Shown here: one piece after another, positions 49,331 through 61,573 of the stretch
Position numbering within the stretch: position 1 is the stretch's first letter
How the letters are laid out: each line of letters opens with the position of its first letter
Assembly: GCA_023374025.1 (NCBI GenBank)
Contig: SIJG01000086.1
Location: forward strand, 124,001-188,000
DNA length: 64,000 nucleotides
Direction: 5' to 3'
From: Heterodera schachtii
Taxonomy: Eukaryota; Nematoda; Chromadorea; Rhabditida; Heteroderidae
Position numbers and translations under genes: made by a program
Notes under the pieces: generated by a model
The model's input: the letters and a program-made list of their open reading frames with translations, nothing else
Told to the model about the DNA's origin: nothing
Database searches by the model: none

Positions 49331-50952
49331 GTGGTAATCTCTCCGTCGTTTTGCTCGTCGGCAGTGTGTTTGTTCTGCTTGCTGCGAAGGATCGCTTCTT
49401 CGGAAGCGGCGGCAAACGTTGGCGAGTGCGCGAATTTGAAGTGCGCCGTTGCACTTTGAGCGGCGGCTCGTCAATTGCATTTGCAAATTTAAGCGGCGAT
49501 TGGGACTTTCCGCCGCGAGTTTTGTGGGAAAGGCCCGATTTGAGACTTCTGAAAATGGCGAATTTGGTGGGGGTAAAAACGAAAATGAAAAAGGCAATGG
49601 ACGGAGGGATAGGAAAAGTGCAAACGAAGCCAAAAGAAGGGAAAGCATTGCTAATGAGCAACAAAAAGGAGAAGCAAAGTGAGAAAGGTGGACAGGACAG
49701 GAGACAGCGCCAATCGGACGGCGAAAGCATTCGGCGAAGTGCCGAGGCATTCATTCGTCGTGCCGAAGCGTCGGGCGCTTGCCGACGTTGGCCAATCGCT
49801 GCCTATCGCACCTTTGCCCTCCCGCGTTAGTTTGTTGGGTGTGCGTTCGCGATTGGTTAGCGTTTGCGCTGTTCAGGGAGGGCAGGGACCTTCTCCGGAA
49901 GAACCACGACTGCTGCAACTGTTGCGGCGGATGTTTGGCCATTGTATGCGGCCCGAAGGACACTTCGCGGAACCGTTCCAACTTGGCGAGTTGCTTTCGC
50001 AGTGACAGCATATACTTAAACAAACAAACGGTCATCAAAAGCTTTCGCATAATGAGCATAATTATCGTCCTTAATTACCATCGTTACCATTAATTGACCA
50101 GCATTAACATTGATTTGCCATTTATGTCAATTGTTTTTGCATTTTTTACCTTGCGAAGAGTGCGGTCATCAAGCTGAAAACAGTTTAAAATTGGTAAGAG
50201 GGGAGGGAATCGGCGAAGGATTGCCTTGTGTAAGTATTGGTATTTGTACACGCTGGCGGCCAATCGGTTGTAAATGCTCTTTGGGTTTTTGAACGGCGCG
50301 CTGTCCGATCGGTAGTCACTCTCCACCCGTTTGATCAGTTCACTCGCCTCCGGACTCAATGACTGTCGGCGTCCGCGCCGCTCACCCAGCCGAGCGATGG
50401 CACCTCACAAAGTCAAAAGAAAACTGTGGCCCGGGGTGGCAATTCTCACTTCTGGCGGGGCGGGACAGACTGCGCGACATGTGCTGCTGCTGCTGATGGT
50501 GCCTGTTCGCCTCGTCCGCGTTGGTTATGCCACTCTCAATTCGAATGGTCCCTCGCCGTCCTCTCCCCCCCCCCCCCCTCAACTCACTCTGATTCGCCTG
50601 TACAACTCCACTTTCTCGGCAGCATCCAACTTCCTTTGCAGGTCCATTAGTTGCTGAAGCACTCTCTCCCGGTTTCTCAACATTAAATCCATCATGGCCA
50701 AATGTCCGGCCTGCAATTCGTTTGACTGTTGGACGGGCGAACCATCCAACTGAATTTTGAATTTTGCCATTGGATGACTCATTGATTTTGTCTCAGAAAT
50801 TACCAATCCCAAATTGCGCAGGTGTTTTTGCATGTGCGGAAGAGCAAAATATTGACGAAGATGAACACTGAAAATGAATTGAAAACAAAGCAAATTAAGC
50901 GGAAGATTCACTCATAAAGAGGATTGTACGACTCCAGCAAATTCTCGCCCAT
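49330..50952 (-). CDS. Predicted coiled-coil protein, uncharacterised
   Basis: On the minus strand an ATG at 50952 opens MGENLLESYNPLY, then (after a GTGAAT donor) DVHLRQYFALPHMQKHLRNL at ~50865, a helical segment LMLRNRERVLQQLMDLQRKL with a GTGAGT donor at ~50588, an exon with SLSPEASELIKRVESDYRSD and IYNRLAASVYKYQYLH (~50360-50230), a short LDDRTLRK exon (~50170) and YMLSLRKQLAKLERFREVSF (~50010). Composition and splice consensus support coding, and the heptad-like segments suggest coiled coil. I cannot name the family. Downstream frames (NSRTRQRLPPLPKKRSFAAS at ~49420) may link it to the repeat protein. Confidence 0.5.
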
Positions 50953-51179
50953 TTTGTGCTGTGAAAAGGAAGTGGCCAATCAAATGGACGAAAGCGGCAA
51001 AAAGAGACGGAAGAACGGACGAATTGGAAGTTTTGGGAGAATTGAGACGGAAGGAAATGGAGGGAGAAGGAATGCTATGCCGTTGAATTTAGTGTAACCG
51101 AACTGAGCTCATGGGACAAAAAATAGAGAACCAATTTTACAATTGCAGGGCCACACGTAACAGCTGAAAGAATGGACGA

Positions 51180-52900
51180 ACGGCGGGGGGGGGGGGAATG
51201 GGGGATTTATGGGAGGAAGGGATAAAGATGGAAATGATATTAAGGGACTAATGAGGGGCAGGGGGAGGAGAGGGGATGAATGAGCAGGAAGAGGAAGGGA
51301 GGAACAATGGGGGAGATGAAAGGACAAGAAGAGGAAGGATAAGAAAGGCGATGAGTGAGAAGGGATGCGGGAGAGGGAGGGAGAGGAGGAAGAGGAAAAA
51401 TAAGGAGGAGATGAGTGAGGAGGGATGAGGGAGAGGAGGATAAGGAAGGAGATGAGTGAGAAGGGATGCGGGAGAGGGGATGAATGAGCAGGAAGAGTAA
51501 GGATAAGGGAGGAGATGAGTGAGGAGAGATGGGGGAGAGGGAAGGAGAGGAGGAAGAGGAGGAAGGATAAGGGAATGGTTGGATAAAAAAACGGATGATT
51601 GACAAGGCTTATGTAGAGATAGTTTTGCTGATGAAGAGGTGGACGAAACGAAGGGATGGATGTAAGAATGGAAGGAGAGAGAGGAAAGTGTTGTTATGCG
51701 AAAATGAAAGGGACGGCGGGGGGGGGGGGAAATCCCCGGGGATTAATTCAGCCAATGCACAAATGTTTTTTAGGGCATCTGTCCCATCCCAAACAACCAA
51801 TTTGTGGTTGTGCTCACAAAATTACATGAAAAGAAAGAAAATTTGATAAAAGAAAAAAAGAAGTGAGCAAAAAAACGAAAAAACTTCCAAAATTTTCCAT
51901 TATTTTCATCCGATTGTCTCAACAAAAAATGGATGAGTTTTTGAGAAAATTGTTGTTTGTTTGTCCATTTGATGAAATGTAAAAGAGGGAGGGTGCCAAA
52001 ATATTAAGTAATGCGAGGGATCACAAAGAGCTTTTGCCCGAACGGAGTAAGAAAAATGTGAATATGGGAAGCATTACCCCCCCCCCCCCCCCCCTCCCTT
52101 TTGACCGGGCCAAAAGGGGTCAAAGAAACGAATGGACAAAATGGAAGAGAGGGAGGAGAGCAAGGGCAATGGAGAAGAGGGGAGGGGAAGGGAGAGGAGG
52201 TGAAGGAGGAGGAAAGGAGGGGAGGAGGGCAAGAGGGGCAATAGAGGAGCGGGGGGGGGGAAGGGAAGGGAGAGAGGGGGGGGAGGGGGAGGTACTTCCG
52301 CAATATCCTCCCGCCGCCCCTTCGCGCCCGCTCCTCCATTGGTCGTCGCTTTATTCGTCCCTCAATTCGCGCAAATTGCCATCCCCTCCCCTCCTCTCCC
52401 CTTAATTACCCCCCCCCCCCCCTCTCCGTCTTCTCCCCCACGGCGTCTTCGCTCTTCCGTCCACATTTCTTTTTCCTTTTTTTTCTTCAAATATCATCAT
52501 TCAAAAATATCTGACTTTATTCCCCTCTCCTCTTTTCTTTTCCCTCTTGTCTCTTCCTTTTTTCCCCTCCCTCTTTCTCCTCTCTTTCTCTCTCACCATT
52601 TCTTCTTTACCCCCCCCCCCCCCCTCCCGCCCTTTTCGTACCCATTTTCTCTTCTCCGTTGCCATCCCGTCTCTTCCTCACCATTTACTCCTTTTGCCAT
52701 TTGCTTTTCCACCAGCAATTTTTTTGTTCCCCCGCTTTCAATTCGTATCGATTTCGATTTCATTTATCCCCCCGCAAAAATGAAAATAACCAAAAATTCT
52801 TTCTGTGGTGAAAGAAGTGCCAGAATTATAAAAAACACAGAACAGCAGCACCAACACTCACTCACTCACTAATCATCCAAATTCATTCATTAGCATAGGA
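51180..52900. repeat. Purine/pyrimidine-skewed low-complexity DNA with poly-G/C runs
   Basis: Long G/A-rich stretch (51190-51590, 52140-52300) and C/T-rich stretch (52380-52700) with poly-C runs (e.g. 52078-52094, 52409-52420, 52610-52624). Open frames are compositional. No gene recognised. Confidence 0.75.
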
Positions 52901-52999
52901 AAATAGCGGTTGGTGTTGCAGAAGAAAAAGCAGAAGCAGCTTTTCCGGTTCGTCAAGGAAGAATTTTTATGGGAGAAATGAACCAAAGGGAAGGAAGGG

Positions 53000-54130
53000 C
53001 AAAAGGGAGTCAAGAAAAGAGGACGAAGGGACGGAGGGATAGCAGAGAGAGGAATGGATTGCTTGGGAGGGGAGGGAGGAGGGGAGAGGAGGAACGAAGG
53101 GGATGCGGAAGGAGGGGGAGGAGGGAGGGGGAGGGGCGGGGGAGTGTCCGCATGGACCAAAGTCTGTCGGCGGCGGCGGATTGGTTCCATAGGCGGCGGG
53201 TTTGGCGGCAGAACCATGCAGCAGCAGAGACTGTGCTGTGTGCATTGTCCAGCAGTGCCTTTTGGTTCGTGGGATGGGATGGCAGGGACAGTCTCTGCTT
53301 TAGCCCCCTGGGGAAAAGACAAACGAAAGGATGGGACGGAAATGCGAATTTAATTGAGGAGAGAGAGAGCGAAACGGAACAAATAAAAAACAAAAGGCCA
53401 ATGAAAAGGGAGGGAATGTCTCAAAAGTAAAATTTGAATACATAAATCATCATCTCATCGCTCTTTTTTTGGGTGATCGGAAAAAATGCATTAAAAAGGT
53501 CAGAATTTCGGTATGTGTGGCGCTGCTGACAGTCGGCGGAGGAACAGAAAAGCACCAACACCAGCAGATGTGTGACGGACGGTTAAAAGCGCAAAATCAA
53601 AATGGGGAGGAACGAATATTATTTTATTATTATTTACGATGGTCGGAGGTCGCGGAGATTAGGGGGCGGATTGAATTGAAGTGAAGTGGGGGGGGGGGGC
53701 GAGCGCGGGTGGCAATGGAATGGTGAAATGCGAAACAACCGTCCGCCGAGCGAAGGACATCGAGAGGAAATTGGGGTTGGAGTTTGGAAGGGAGGAGAAG
53801 ATTGAGAAAGGTATTGTGAATAGAGGGGGGGGGGGGGGGGAAGAAGGGCGACTAAAATGAGGGGGCCGAGGGGGAGGGGTCGGATGAAGGGGGGGGGGGA
53901 GAGCGGAAGAAGGGTGACCAAAATGAGGGGGCAGAAAGGGGCGGGTGAAGGGGAGGGAAAAAGAGGGGGCCGAAGGGAAGGGAAAATGAGGAGGCAGAAG
54001 GAGAGGGGTCGGATGAAAGATGGGGGGGGGGAAGAAAATGGGGAAGACCAAACAAAATGAGGGGGTCGAAGGGGGGGGGGGAGAATCAATAAGATGAATA
54101 ATTTAATTAGATAACGGAAGGTCGTGACGA
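53000..54130. repeat. G/A-rich low-complexity DNA
   Basis: G/A-rich on the + strand with poly-G runs of 9-16 (53687, 53826, 53889, 54021, 54070). The word AAAATGAGGGGGC recurs loosely. No gene recognised. Confidence 0.7.
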
Positions 54131-54519
54131 AACTGAAGCTTTTGCCAGCCAAATTGAACAGCTCAGGACAACATAACATATGCATTAAATGCCAATATTG
54201 TCATCATCCTCACTCTTACAAATGAATGAAACTCTGACTGTCTGTCATTTTCCATTTTCATTTTCCATTCTTATTTCTTTCTTTCTCTCCTCTTTTGTAC
54301 GCTCTCTCCTCTTCCCCTTCTCTTTTCTCCCTACAATTTTTTTTTCATTTTCATCGGTTGGCTGATTCACTAATTCACTCTGCTAAATCTATTGCAGCTG
54401 ATTAAACCAATCGAAAATCCTCATAGTGAAAATGGAATTGGTCGGTTGCTGAAAAGAGAAAAATAGAGGGAACGTATAAGAGGGATAAAAGGGAAGAGGG
54501 GGGGGGGCAGAGGAGTGTG

Positions 54520-54975
54520 GAAGCGATTGCGGGAGAGAGAGGGAAGGGAGGAAGAGGGAAAAGAGAGAGAGGGAGAAGAGTGATGGGAGGGAGAGGAGGA
54601 GAGAGAGGGAGAGGAAGGAGACTGAGGAAGGGATTGAGGAGAGGGAGAGAGAGGAGGAAGAGGGAAAAGAGAGAGGAAGAGGGAGGAGAGTGAGGAAGGG
54701 ATTGAGGAGAGGGAGAGAGAGGAGGAAGAGGGAAAAGAGAGAGGAAGAGGGAGGAGAGTGAGGAAGGGATTGAGGAGAGGGAGAGAGAGGAGGAAGAGGG
54801 AAAACAGAGAGGAAGAGGGAGGAGAGTGAGGAGGGATTGGGGAGGCGGGGAGAAGAGAGAGAGGGAGAGGGAGGAGAGTGAGGAAGGGATTGAGGAGAGG
54901 GAGAGAGAGGAGGAAGAGGGAAAACAGAGAGGAAGAGGGAGGAGAGTGAGGAGGGATTGAGGAGGGGGAGGGAAA
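54520..54975. repeat. 68-bp purine minisatellite
   Basis: About six copies of a 68-bp G/A unit (GGGATTGAGGAGAGGGAGAG ... GGAGAGTGAGGAA); starts at 54631, 54699 and 54767 show the 68-bp period. Frames on the - strand are Ser/Leu/Pro-rich artefacts. Confidence 0.88.
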
Positions 54976-55948
54976 GGGAAGAAATGGACAACACAAAATC
55001 TCCCAATCCTTCCAAGCAGCTTTTCTTTCACAACTTCTCCATTTTTCTCCTCTTCAACTTCGTTAAGTGTCGTCGTTCGTCACTAAAGAAAAAGCGAAAG
55101 CGCAACAAAGAGAGATAAAATGGTAAAGTGAGTGAATTTGACGGAGAAATGGGCGAACAAATGAAAAATTCGATTCGATGCTAAAAGAAATACGATATCA
55201 CCACGATTTTATAGGACACCAAAAGTTCGGCTCAAATCCAATCAATGAGAGAAAAAGGAAAGCAAAGCAAAGGGGGAGGGACAAAAGTGAACTGATTGGA
55301 AGAAGCACTCTTTGATTTACTCACTCACTTTTGAGTGATCCGTCCGACCCATTCTTGAGATTTGAAAGCGATGAAATTTGAGAAGGGGGGGGGGAGAGAG
55401 AGAGAGTGAGTTGAATTCCCTTCACCAATTCGTCAGGGCATTCCCTCCCTTTTGTCCCCTCTTTTCCCATGTCCCCCCCCCCCCCCCCTCCCCCTCATTC
55501 TCCCATTGTTCCTCACCTTCTCTCCTCCTTCTCTCATTTACTTCGCTATTTACCGAATACCCTTTTATTCTTTCGAATAATTAGTTTTGCTTCATTCAGC
55601 AGAGTACCCACTTTCTCTGCTAAGTCTGTTTTTTACAGTTCCCATGGTAACAAATTCTTTTACACGAGGGAAAGGGAGGAAAGTGTTGGAAATGCGATGA
55701 ATGTGTGGCCTTTAAGAAGGAAAGACTACGCTTTGTGTCTTCCGTTTCCCATTACGTTTTATTGTAATGATATTTTCACTGACAAAACAATGTTTTTGTA
55801 GACATTAGCATGGTTGTAATATTCGATAATGTGTGAATTCGCTCGTTGCTTTAACAATTGCCCGGGGGCAAATTGACGGGAAACGAACGGCTGAAGGGGC
55901 CGGGGGGGGGAGGGGTCAGTCATTCGCTCTTCGTGTGCCTTCCTTCTT

Positions 55949-57117
55949 TCACTGATGCATTTGCAAAATGCCGGCGCCGATGCCACAGCCAACCCCTTTG
56001 GGTCCGAATTGTTTTGCATAGCAATCTGAAAACATTCTGTGATCTTCTCAGAGTTTGTGATGGCAAACTGTTGCAAAAGATTTCGCCGTCTCTGTCCGAA
56101 AATTTCCCCGGCTCCAAAGAACGGCCGCAGCGGAGACAGCGGAAGCAGCGTTTGTGCCAAACCTTCAAAAAGCAATCGCAAATGAATAGAGTCGTCCTTT
56201 CCCACGGCACCTCCCCGGCGGCGATTAGTTTTTCGGCTTCAAAAGCGCGCTGAAGGCACCTTTTGCAGACAGATGCCCGACGGACGGACAAAGCAGACCG
56301 ACGCGCTGACTCAAGCGGAACACGCGGCGGAAAGAAGCGGAGAACAGTCGCCGGCGGAGAAGCTGACGGTTGGGGAGGACACGGCGAACTGCACGCGACG
56401 GAAGAGGCGGCGGAGGGCGAGTCCGCCTCCTCCTCCACTTCCGGGATCGGACTTGTCAACAATTGGCCAAAACGCCAGCCTCGTCCAAATGTCGGGGAGC
56501 TTCGTCCACTTCGCTCGCCATCTTCCGATCCGACACAATCCGACCAATCCGAACTCCGTCCCGAAAGTGTTTCCTGCTGCTCTTCTCCGTGTCCCTCTTC
56601 GTCCCCCAATTGGACAGTTCGAAGTTGTCTTTCGTAGTGTTGTGCAACAATTGCCTTCTCCACTTTTTTCTTTTCAATGACATTTCCGTTGCTTCCGCCG
56701 TCACTTTTTTCGGATTGATAAGAAATAGAAACATCCCTTTGAACAGAAAACAGCGAGACAAAGCAATTAGCACAGAACACCTGCAAATGATGGGTCAATG
56801 GCATCGCTAATTGGCACATTAATTTTTGTACAAAAATAATTGCCCCGATTCACTTCGCTTTGGTGGACGCCGTACTCGGCCAAGGAAAGCGCGCGGCCGC
56901 ATTGTTTTTGATCTTAAAAATATTAATTTTGAAGTAATAAATAAACTAGAAAATGGCAATTAAGCAATTTAACAATCTTACTGCAAAAGAAACAATTTCG
57001 ATGGAAGAAACATTTGCCGACAGTCAAAATGGACTCCTCTTTTGGCAAAATGGGCTCTGAACAGCGATCACACAGAAAAGCGAGAGACGAACAAGAAGAA
57101 GAGAGACGTGGAAACAT
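55949..57117 (-). CDS. CSRP-like two-LIM-domain protein with long linker
   Basis: LIM1: CDRCSEPILPKEESILTVGK then FHRNCFFC (57090-56982), continued after an intron as KQCGRALSLAEYGV...GNYFC (~56915-56840). LIM2: CKRCLQRAFEAEKLIAAGE, VWHKRCFRCLRCGRSLEPGK, FSDRDGEIFC, NCYAKQFGPKGVGCG, ending GAGILQMHQ (stop 55949). The zinc ligands C2HC-C2C2 are in place. LIM2 with its CYAK-FGPKG tail is characteristic of the CRIP/CSRP muscle-LIM family, which act at actin/Z-discs and in the nucleus. Unlike usual CSRPs, where the linker is short and glycine-rich, ~150 residues of Ser/Pro/acidic sequence (DEEGHGEEQQ, SDWSDCVGSEDGERSG) separate the LIMs. The start ATG at 57117 is a choice; an upstream exon is possible. 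Confidence 0.8.
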
Positions 57118-57179
57118 TGTGAGACGACAGAAGGAGGAAAAGAAATTGGAGAAAATGAGAAGAGACAAAAGAAGAAAGA

Positions 57180-57690
57180 GGGAAAAAAGATAAAGAGGAA
57201 GAAAAGAGACAAAAGAGGGAAGAAGAGAAAGATGGGAAGGAAAAAGATAAGAGGAAGAAAAGAGACAAAAGAGGGAAGAAGAGAAAGATGGGAAGGAAAA
57301 AGATAAGAGGAAGAAAAGAGACAAAAGAGGGAAGAAGAGAAAGATGGGAAGGAAAAAGATAAGAGGAAGAAAAGAGACAAAAGAGGGAAGAAGAGAAAGA
57401 TGGGAAGGAAAAAGATAAGAGGAAGAAAAGAGACAAAAGAGGGAAGAAGAGAAAGATGGGAAGGAAAAAGATAAGAGGAAGAAAAGAGAAGAGACAAGTA
57501 ATAAAAGAGGGGAAAAAGATAAATAGGAAGAAAAGAGACAAAAGAGGGAAGAAGAGAAAGATGGGAAGGGAAAAAGATAAGAGGAAGAAAAGAGAAGAGA
57601 CAAAGTAATAAAGAGGGGAAAAAGATAAGAGGAAGAAAGAGAAGAGACAAGGAAGGAAAGATGGGAGAAGAGAAAAATTGGAAGAAAAGA
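57180..57690. repeat. 56-bp purine minisatellite
   Basis: About five exact copies of a 56-bp A/G unit (AAGAGGAAGAAAAGAGACAA ... GATGGGAAGGAAAAAGAT), then degenerate copies to ~57690. It lies just upstream of the LIM gene ATG. Confidence 0.9.
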
Positions 57691-58244
57691 GACAAAGGAA
57701 GGAAAGAGGGAAGAAAAAGAAAGGCAAAAAAGTAAAGGAAAAACGAAAAGCAGCAGCTGATGAGTAAAGCGATGAAACAAATTTCGAAAATGGCAAAACA
57801 AAATGAATACAAAAAGCAAAGTGAAACTTTTTGTTGTCGTCCGATTAAAGGGGCAAAACACCGACGGAATTCGCAGAATGAAGCGACGGACGCAATGAAA
57901 CGAACCGAAAGGATTTGTGGCGCAAAATCTTCGCGCATCTCCGCCACAACAATCGCACGCAATCCTTCCGGGCTGACCCAAATATTCAAATTGTTTGAAT
58001 GGAAGCACAGAGCGGGAGGAATTAGCCGGGATCAGCAGAGAAAGAGGAAAGGCGGTGGAGCAAAGAGCAGCGAAATCGGACGGACATTAGGACAAATTGG
58101 AAAATTAAACGGAATTTGGGCAATTTAAATGGAGGCGTAAAGTAATTAAAATGCAAATAAAATAGACAAATAAATAATAAGAAATAAATAAATAAACGAG
58201 GAAATGATCAAACAAATCAGTGAGCGTCAGTCATCCGCCGCTGA

Positions 58245-59530
58245 TCACTTTCTCTTTTTGCCCGGCTGAGGTGCGTTCGAATATCCGATCAGTCCCATCA
58301 CCGGATGCATAATCGGGCGCCTGTCGCCTTGCATAGCCGCTAAAATGGTGCCCATCGCAGGTGCCATTTGGGGCATGCGTTGTGATTGGAAAGCGGGGAA
58401 CGGCTGTTGTTGGCCGTTCCGAGTGTTCGCGTCCGCCTGCGCTTGGGATGTAATCGTTTGCGGCTGCGCACCCGCAAAAAATCCGCTCTGGCGTACCGCG
58501 CGGAGCTGAGAAACTCCTAAGGAGCCATCGGAAGAGCTCAACGGAATTGGCCCACTGTTTGGCGCATTAAAAGTCGGAGCGGCAAAAGCGCCGGAGGGTC
58601 CGTCTTAAGAAAGGAAAAGAAAGTGGCGACGTAAAACGGAGAATGAACGAACCGGCAGAACCGAGCCCAGCTGGGGTGGGTGCGGGCGTAAACGCGTCAA
58701 AGGAAGGGAAAGTGTGCGGGGGGAAAGTGGGGAAACTGTGCGGGGGAAGAGTCGGAAAAGAATGGGGCGGAAGAGTGGGGAAGGAGTGGGGCGGAAGAGT
58801 GGGGAAGGAATGGGGCGGAAGAGTCGGGAAAGAGTGGGGCGGAAAGGTAGGAAAAGAGTGGGGCGGAAGGGTGGCGAAAGACATTGTGCCAAACAACGGA
58901 TGGGGCGTTACTGTAAAAGTGCCAGAAACGGACTGATCAGCGGAGGCGGCATCCCTAAGAGATGGCAAATCATCAGCCCACGGGAGGGGTAGGGGGCAGA
59001 GAATAAACTCACCTGCCATTTTGCTGCTGTGGTCCAATGCCAGCAAATTGTTGCTGCGGCGGTGCCGATTGACTCAAAGTGTGCTGCTGGAACTGCTGCT
59101 GATTCTGCTGCTGCTCCGCAAAGTGTGTGCCCAAATTGTGTTGGTTTTGCTCGATGAATTGAATCGCGTGTTGCCCTTCTCCCCCATTGAATATTTGTTG
59201 TTGATCTCCTTGTACGGCTTCATGTTGTTGTTGTTGTTGTTTTTGCGGCCGTTGGTTATTTTTCCGTGGCATTTGTCCATTGTTTGGCTGTATGGCCACT
59301 TCGTTATTAGGGCCAAATGGCTGCCGTTCTCCCTCTCCTCCTGTTACTTCTTGCAATTCGATTTGCTGCTGCTGTTGCAATGACTGAAGTTGCTTTCTTT
59401 GTCCCATGGAAGCAGTCCTATGAATAATGAATTGTAAAAGTGATTGATCTATTTCGCCATTCCTCTCTTTCTTCTCTTACTTTTCCCTTCTTCTCCCTCT
59501 CCCTCTCTCCCTCTCCCTCTCTCTCTCTCC

Positions 59531-59595
<65 letters not shown>

Positions 59596-61071
59596 TCTCT
59601 CTCTCTCCTTTTTGCCTATTTCTCTCTCTTCCCCTTTTTCCTCCCCACTCGCTCTTTCATTCTCTCCCTTTTCCCCATTTCTCTTCCTTTTTCCTCCCCA
59701 CTCTCTCTTTTATTCTCTCCCTTTTCCCCATTTCTCTTCCTTTTTCCTCCATGTCTCTCTCTCTCTCTCGCCCTCCCGCTCTCTCTCTTTTTCTCTCCAT
59801 TTTTTCTCTCTCTCCCCTTCTCTCTCTCTCTCTCTCTCTCCTTCTCTCCCTTTTCCCCATTTCTCTTCCTTTTTCCACCCCACTCTCTCTCTCCCCTCCC
59901 TCTCTCTCTCTCCCTCTCTCTCGCTCCCTCCCCCTCTCTCTCTCTCCCTCTCTCTCGCTCCCTCGCTCTCTCTCTCTCTCTCTCACTCTCTCTTACTGTT
60001 GCTGCTGCTGTTTTGCGTTTGGTTGTCCGTCCTTTCGGCTTTTCTGTCTCATCGGCACTTTCTTTCGGCTTCCGTTCTGCTGCTGCTGCGTTCCCCCTGC
60101 TCTGTTCACTTTGTCCGTCACTTCTTTGTTTTTGGCATTTCCCAGCAGTTTGCTCACTTCCATTGGCACTTCTCCGTCAACTTTAACAAATTACCAATTA
60201 ATTGTCTTCTTAATTGCCCTGTGTTTCTTTTCTCACATTCGACTTCGACCTCAGGTGGGTCCGGCAAGCAGTTCATTCTCCGAACGGTCACCTTTTGTTG
60301 GGGTTTCCGTTGCTTTTTGCCACTTTCTCACCATTTTCTACCTCATATCGCACTTTTCCTGCCGTTTCGCCTTCCGCTGATTTGGATACCTTCCGCACAT
60401 TTGCGATCACATCAAACGAAATTTGCCGTCCCCCTCGCACCACTTCGCCCCCGGTGATTGCTTCGCCGGGTCCGACCGTCGTTGAGCCGACTTCCTGGGA
60501 GAAGCGAAGGCCCTCGAAGGTGCAGCATTGCAGAATCAATCTGCAAAACAATGCAAGTGGGTCGAAGTACATGCTGAACATTACGGTTGCCGGGGATGGT
60601 CGATGTACTCAATGCCACCGACCCATTGGTTTTTGCGGGGACAGGAAAGCTCGCCGAATTGTCCCGAACAGTTCTGAACCAACTGTTCGGTCACCCCAAA
60701 TTTTATTCAGCCAACCGCGATCAGTTTCGGCGCTGTGCTGTGTCTGTAACGTTTGAGGGCTCTGTCCCCGTCTCTGAAGAAGCCGTCCGGTTGGCCATCC
60801 GCGTTGGTGAAGAATTGGCTGTCCTCGTGGAAGTCGCCCTCCGAATCGGTGGCGGAGATCACACAGCTCGGCTGGGCACAGCCCAAAACGGGCGCCCCAT
60901 TCGAAAGAACCTTCAAAGTGAAAAGTGACAGTGCCAAAAAGGAAAAGCCAGAGAGACCTCAAAACTATAAGGGACGCCGGATTTGCCGCAAAATGAAGAA
61001 AAAACGGAGGAGGGCACAAAAAACAGACAGAAGAGGAGGAAAAGCAGCGAAAAGCAATTCGAAGGGCACAT
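58245..61071 (-). CDS. Hedgehog-related Warthog-type protein with Gln-rich C-terminus
   Basis: Exon 1 (61071-60958) encodes a signal peptide (MCPSNCFSLLFLLFCLFFVP) then CGKSGVPYSFE. Exon 2 from 60910 continues VLSNGAPVLGCAQPSC...FFTNADGQPDGFFRDGD. Next come NCSGQFGELSCPRKNQWVGG, LILQCCTFEGLRFSQE, VGPGEAITGGEVVRGGRQIS and VTVRRMNCLPDPP (~60250). This cysteine pattern is that of the nematode Warthog (WRT) N-terminal domain of secreted hedgehog-related proteins. Where a Hint autoprocessing domain often follows, the frame instead runs through a basic/Gln segment to a GTAAGA donor at ~59996, then in phase over the CT-rich intron to QTASMGQRKQLQS (59415), a Gln-rich exon, PPHSFPTL octapeptide repeats (58710-58870) and a final exon ending GKKRK. 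The tail join is inferred from phase and splice signals; separate genes remain possible. Confidence 0.78.
58710..58875 (-). repeat. 24-bp coding repeat (PPHSFPTL)
   Basis: Six or seven copies of a 24-bp unit; on the minus strand it encodes PPHSFPTL/F. Confidence 0.85.
59480..59990. repeat. (CT)n pyrimidine tract in Warthog-gene intron
   Basis: Long CT dinucleotide runs with interspersed TTTTCCCCATTTCTCTTCC copies (~59665, ~59722, ~59850). It would lie within the predicted intron joining the Warthog part to the Gln-rich part. Ser/Leu-rich ORFs here are artefacts. Confidence 0.9.
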
Positions 61072-61573
61072 CCCAGGGGAAGGAGCAAAAGCAGCGGGAA
61101 AAGGGAGAAAGAAAAAGAGGGAGCAGCGGCGCACAACTGAAAAGTAGGGAAATGGAGCACAAAACGCGGCGAGCGAAGGGAGACGGACGACGAAGACATT
61201 TTTAGGGGCGGAAGAAAAGTGATGGGAACCAAAGGAGGGGGGGGCGGCAGCTGATCAGAGGAGGAGGAAGGAGAGGAAGGGGGTGACCAGAAGCGAACTG
61301 GGGTGACCGAAGAAGAATGGGTTATAAGATGGGGTTGATCAGAGAAGATGATCGAACTATAAGCAGATGGGATTGATCAGAGAGGGTGATCGGATGGAAA
61401 GGAAAAGGAAGAATAAAACGCTTTCCTGAAAGATATGCAAGTAAGTTTATTTCACGGCGAATGAAGGAACGAAAACCACGAAAAGATGACAAACACAACT
61501 GCACTTAAAGACTCATCTGATGAAGACGAAGAAATGGAAAAGGGATGAAGAAGAGAAGAGAATCGTTCCATTC

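Noticed and set aside
54389..55031. Three overlapping minus-strand frames of ~200 codons
   Set aside because: Artefacts of the 68-bp purine minisatellite.
56923..58008. 361-codon Ser/Phe/Leu-rich frame and its overlaps
   Set aside because: Produced by the 56-bp purine minisatellite; only the terminal LIM-domain part (57090-56982) has protein-family support.
59440..60457. Plus-strand Ser/Leu/Pro-rich frames of 180-337 codons
   Set aside because: They run through the CT-repeat intron and antisense to Warthog exons.
60587..60928. Plus-strand 113-codon frame (SVTFEGSVPVSEEAVRLAIR)
   Set aside because: Antisense shadow of the Warthog exons, which have splice signals and a conserved Cys pattern on the minus strand.
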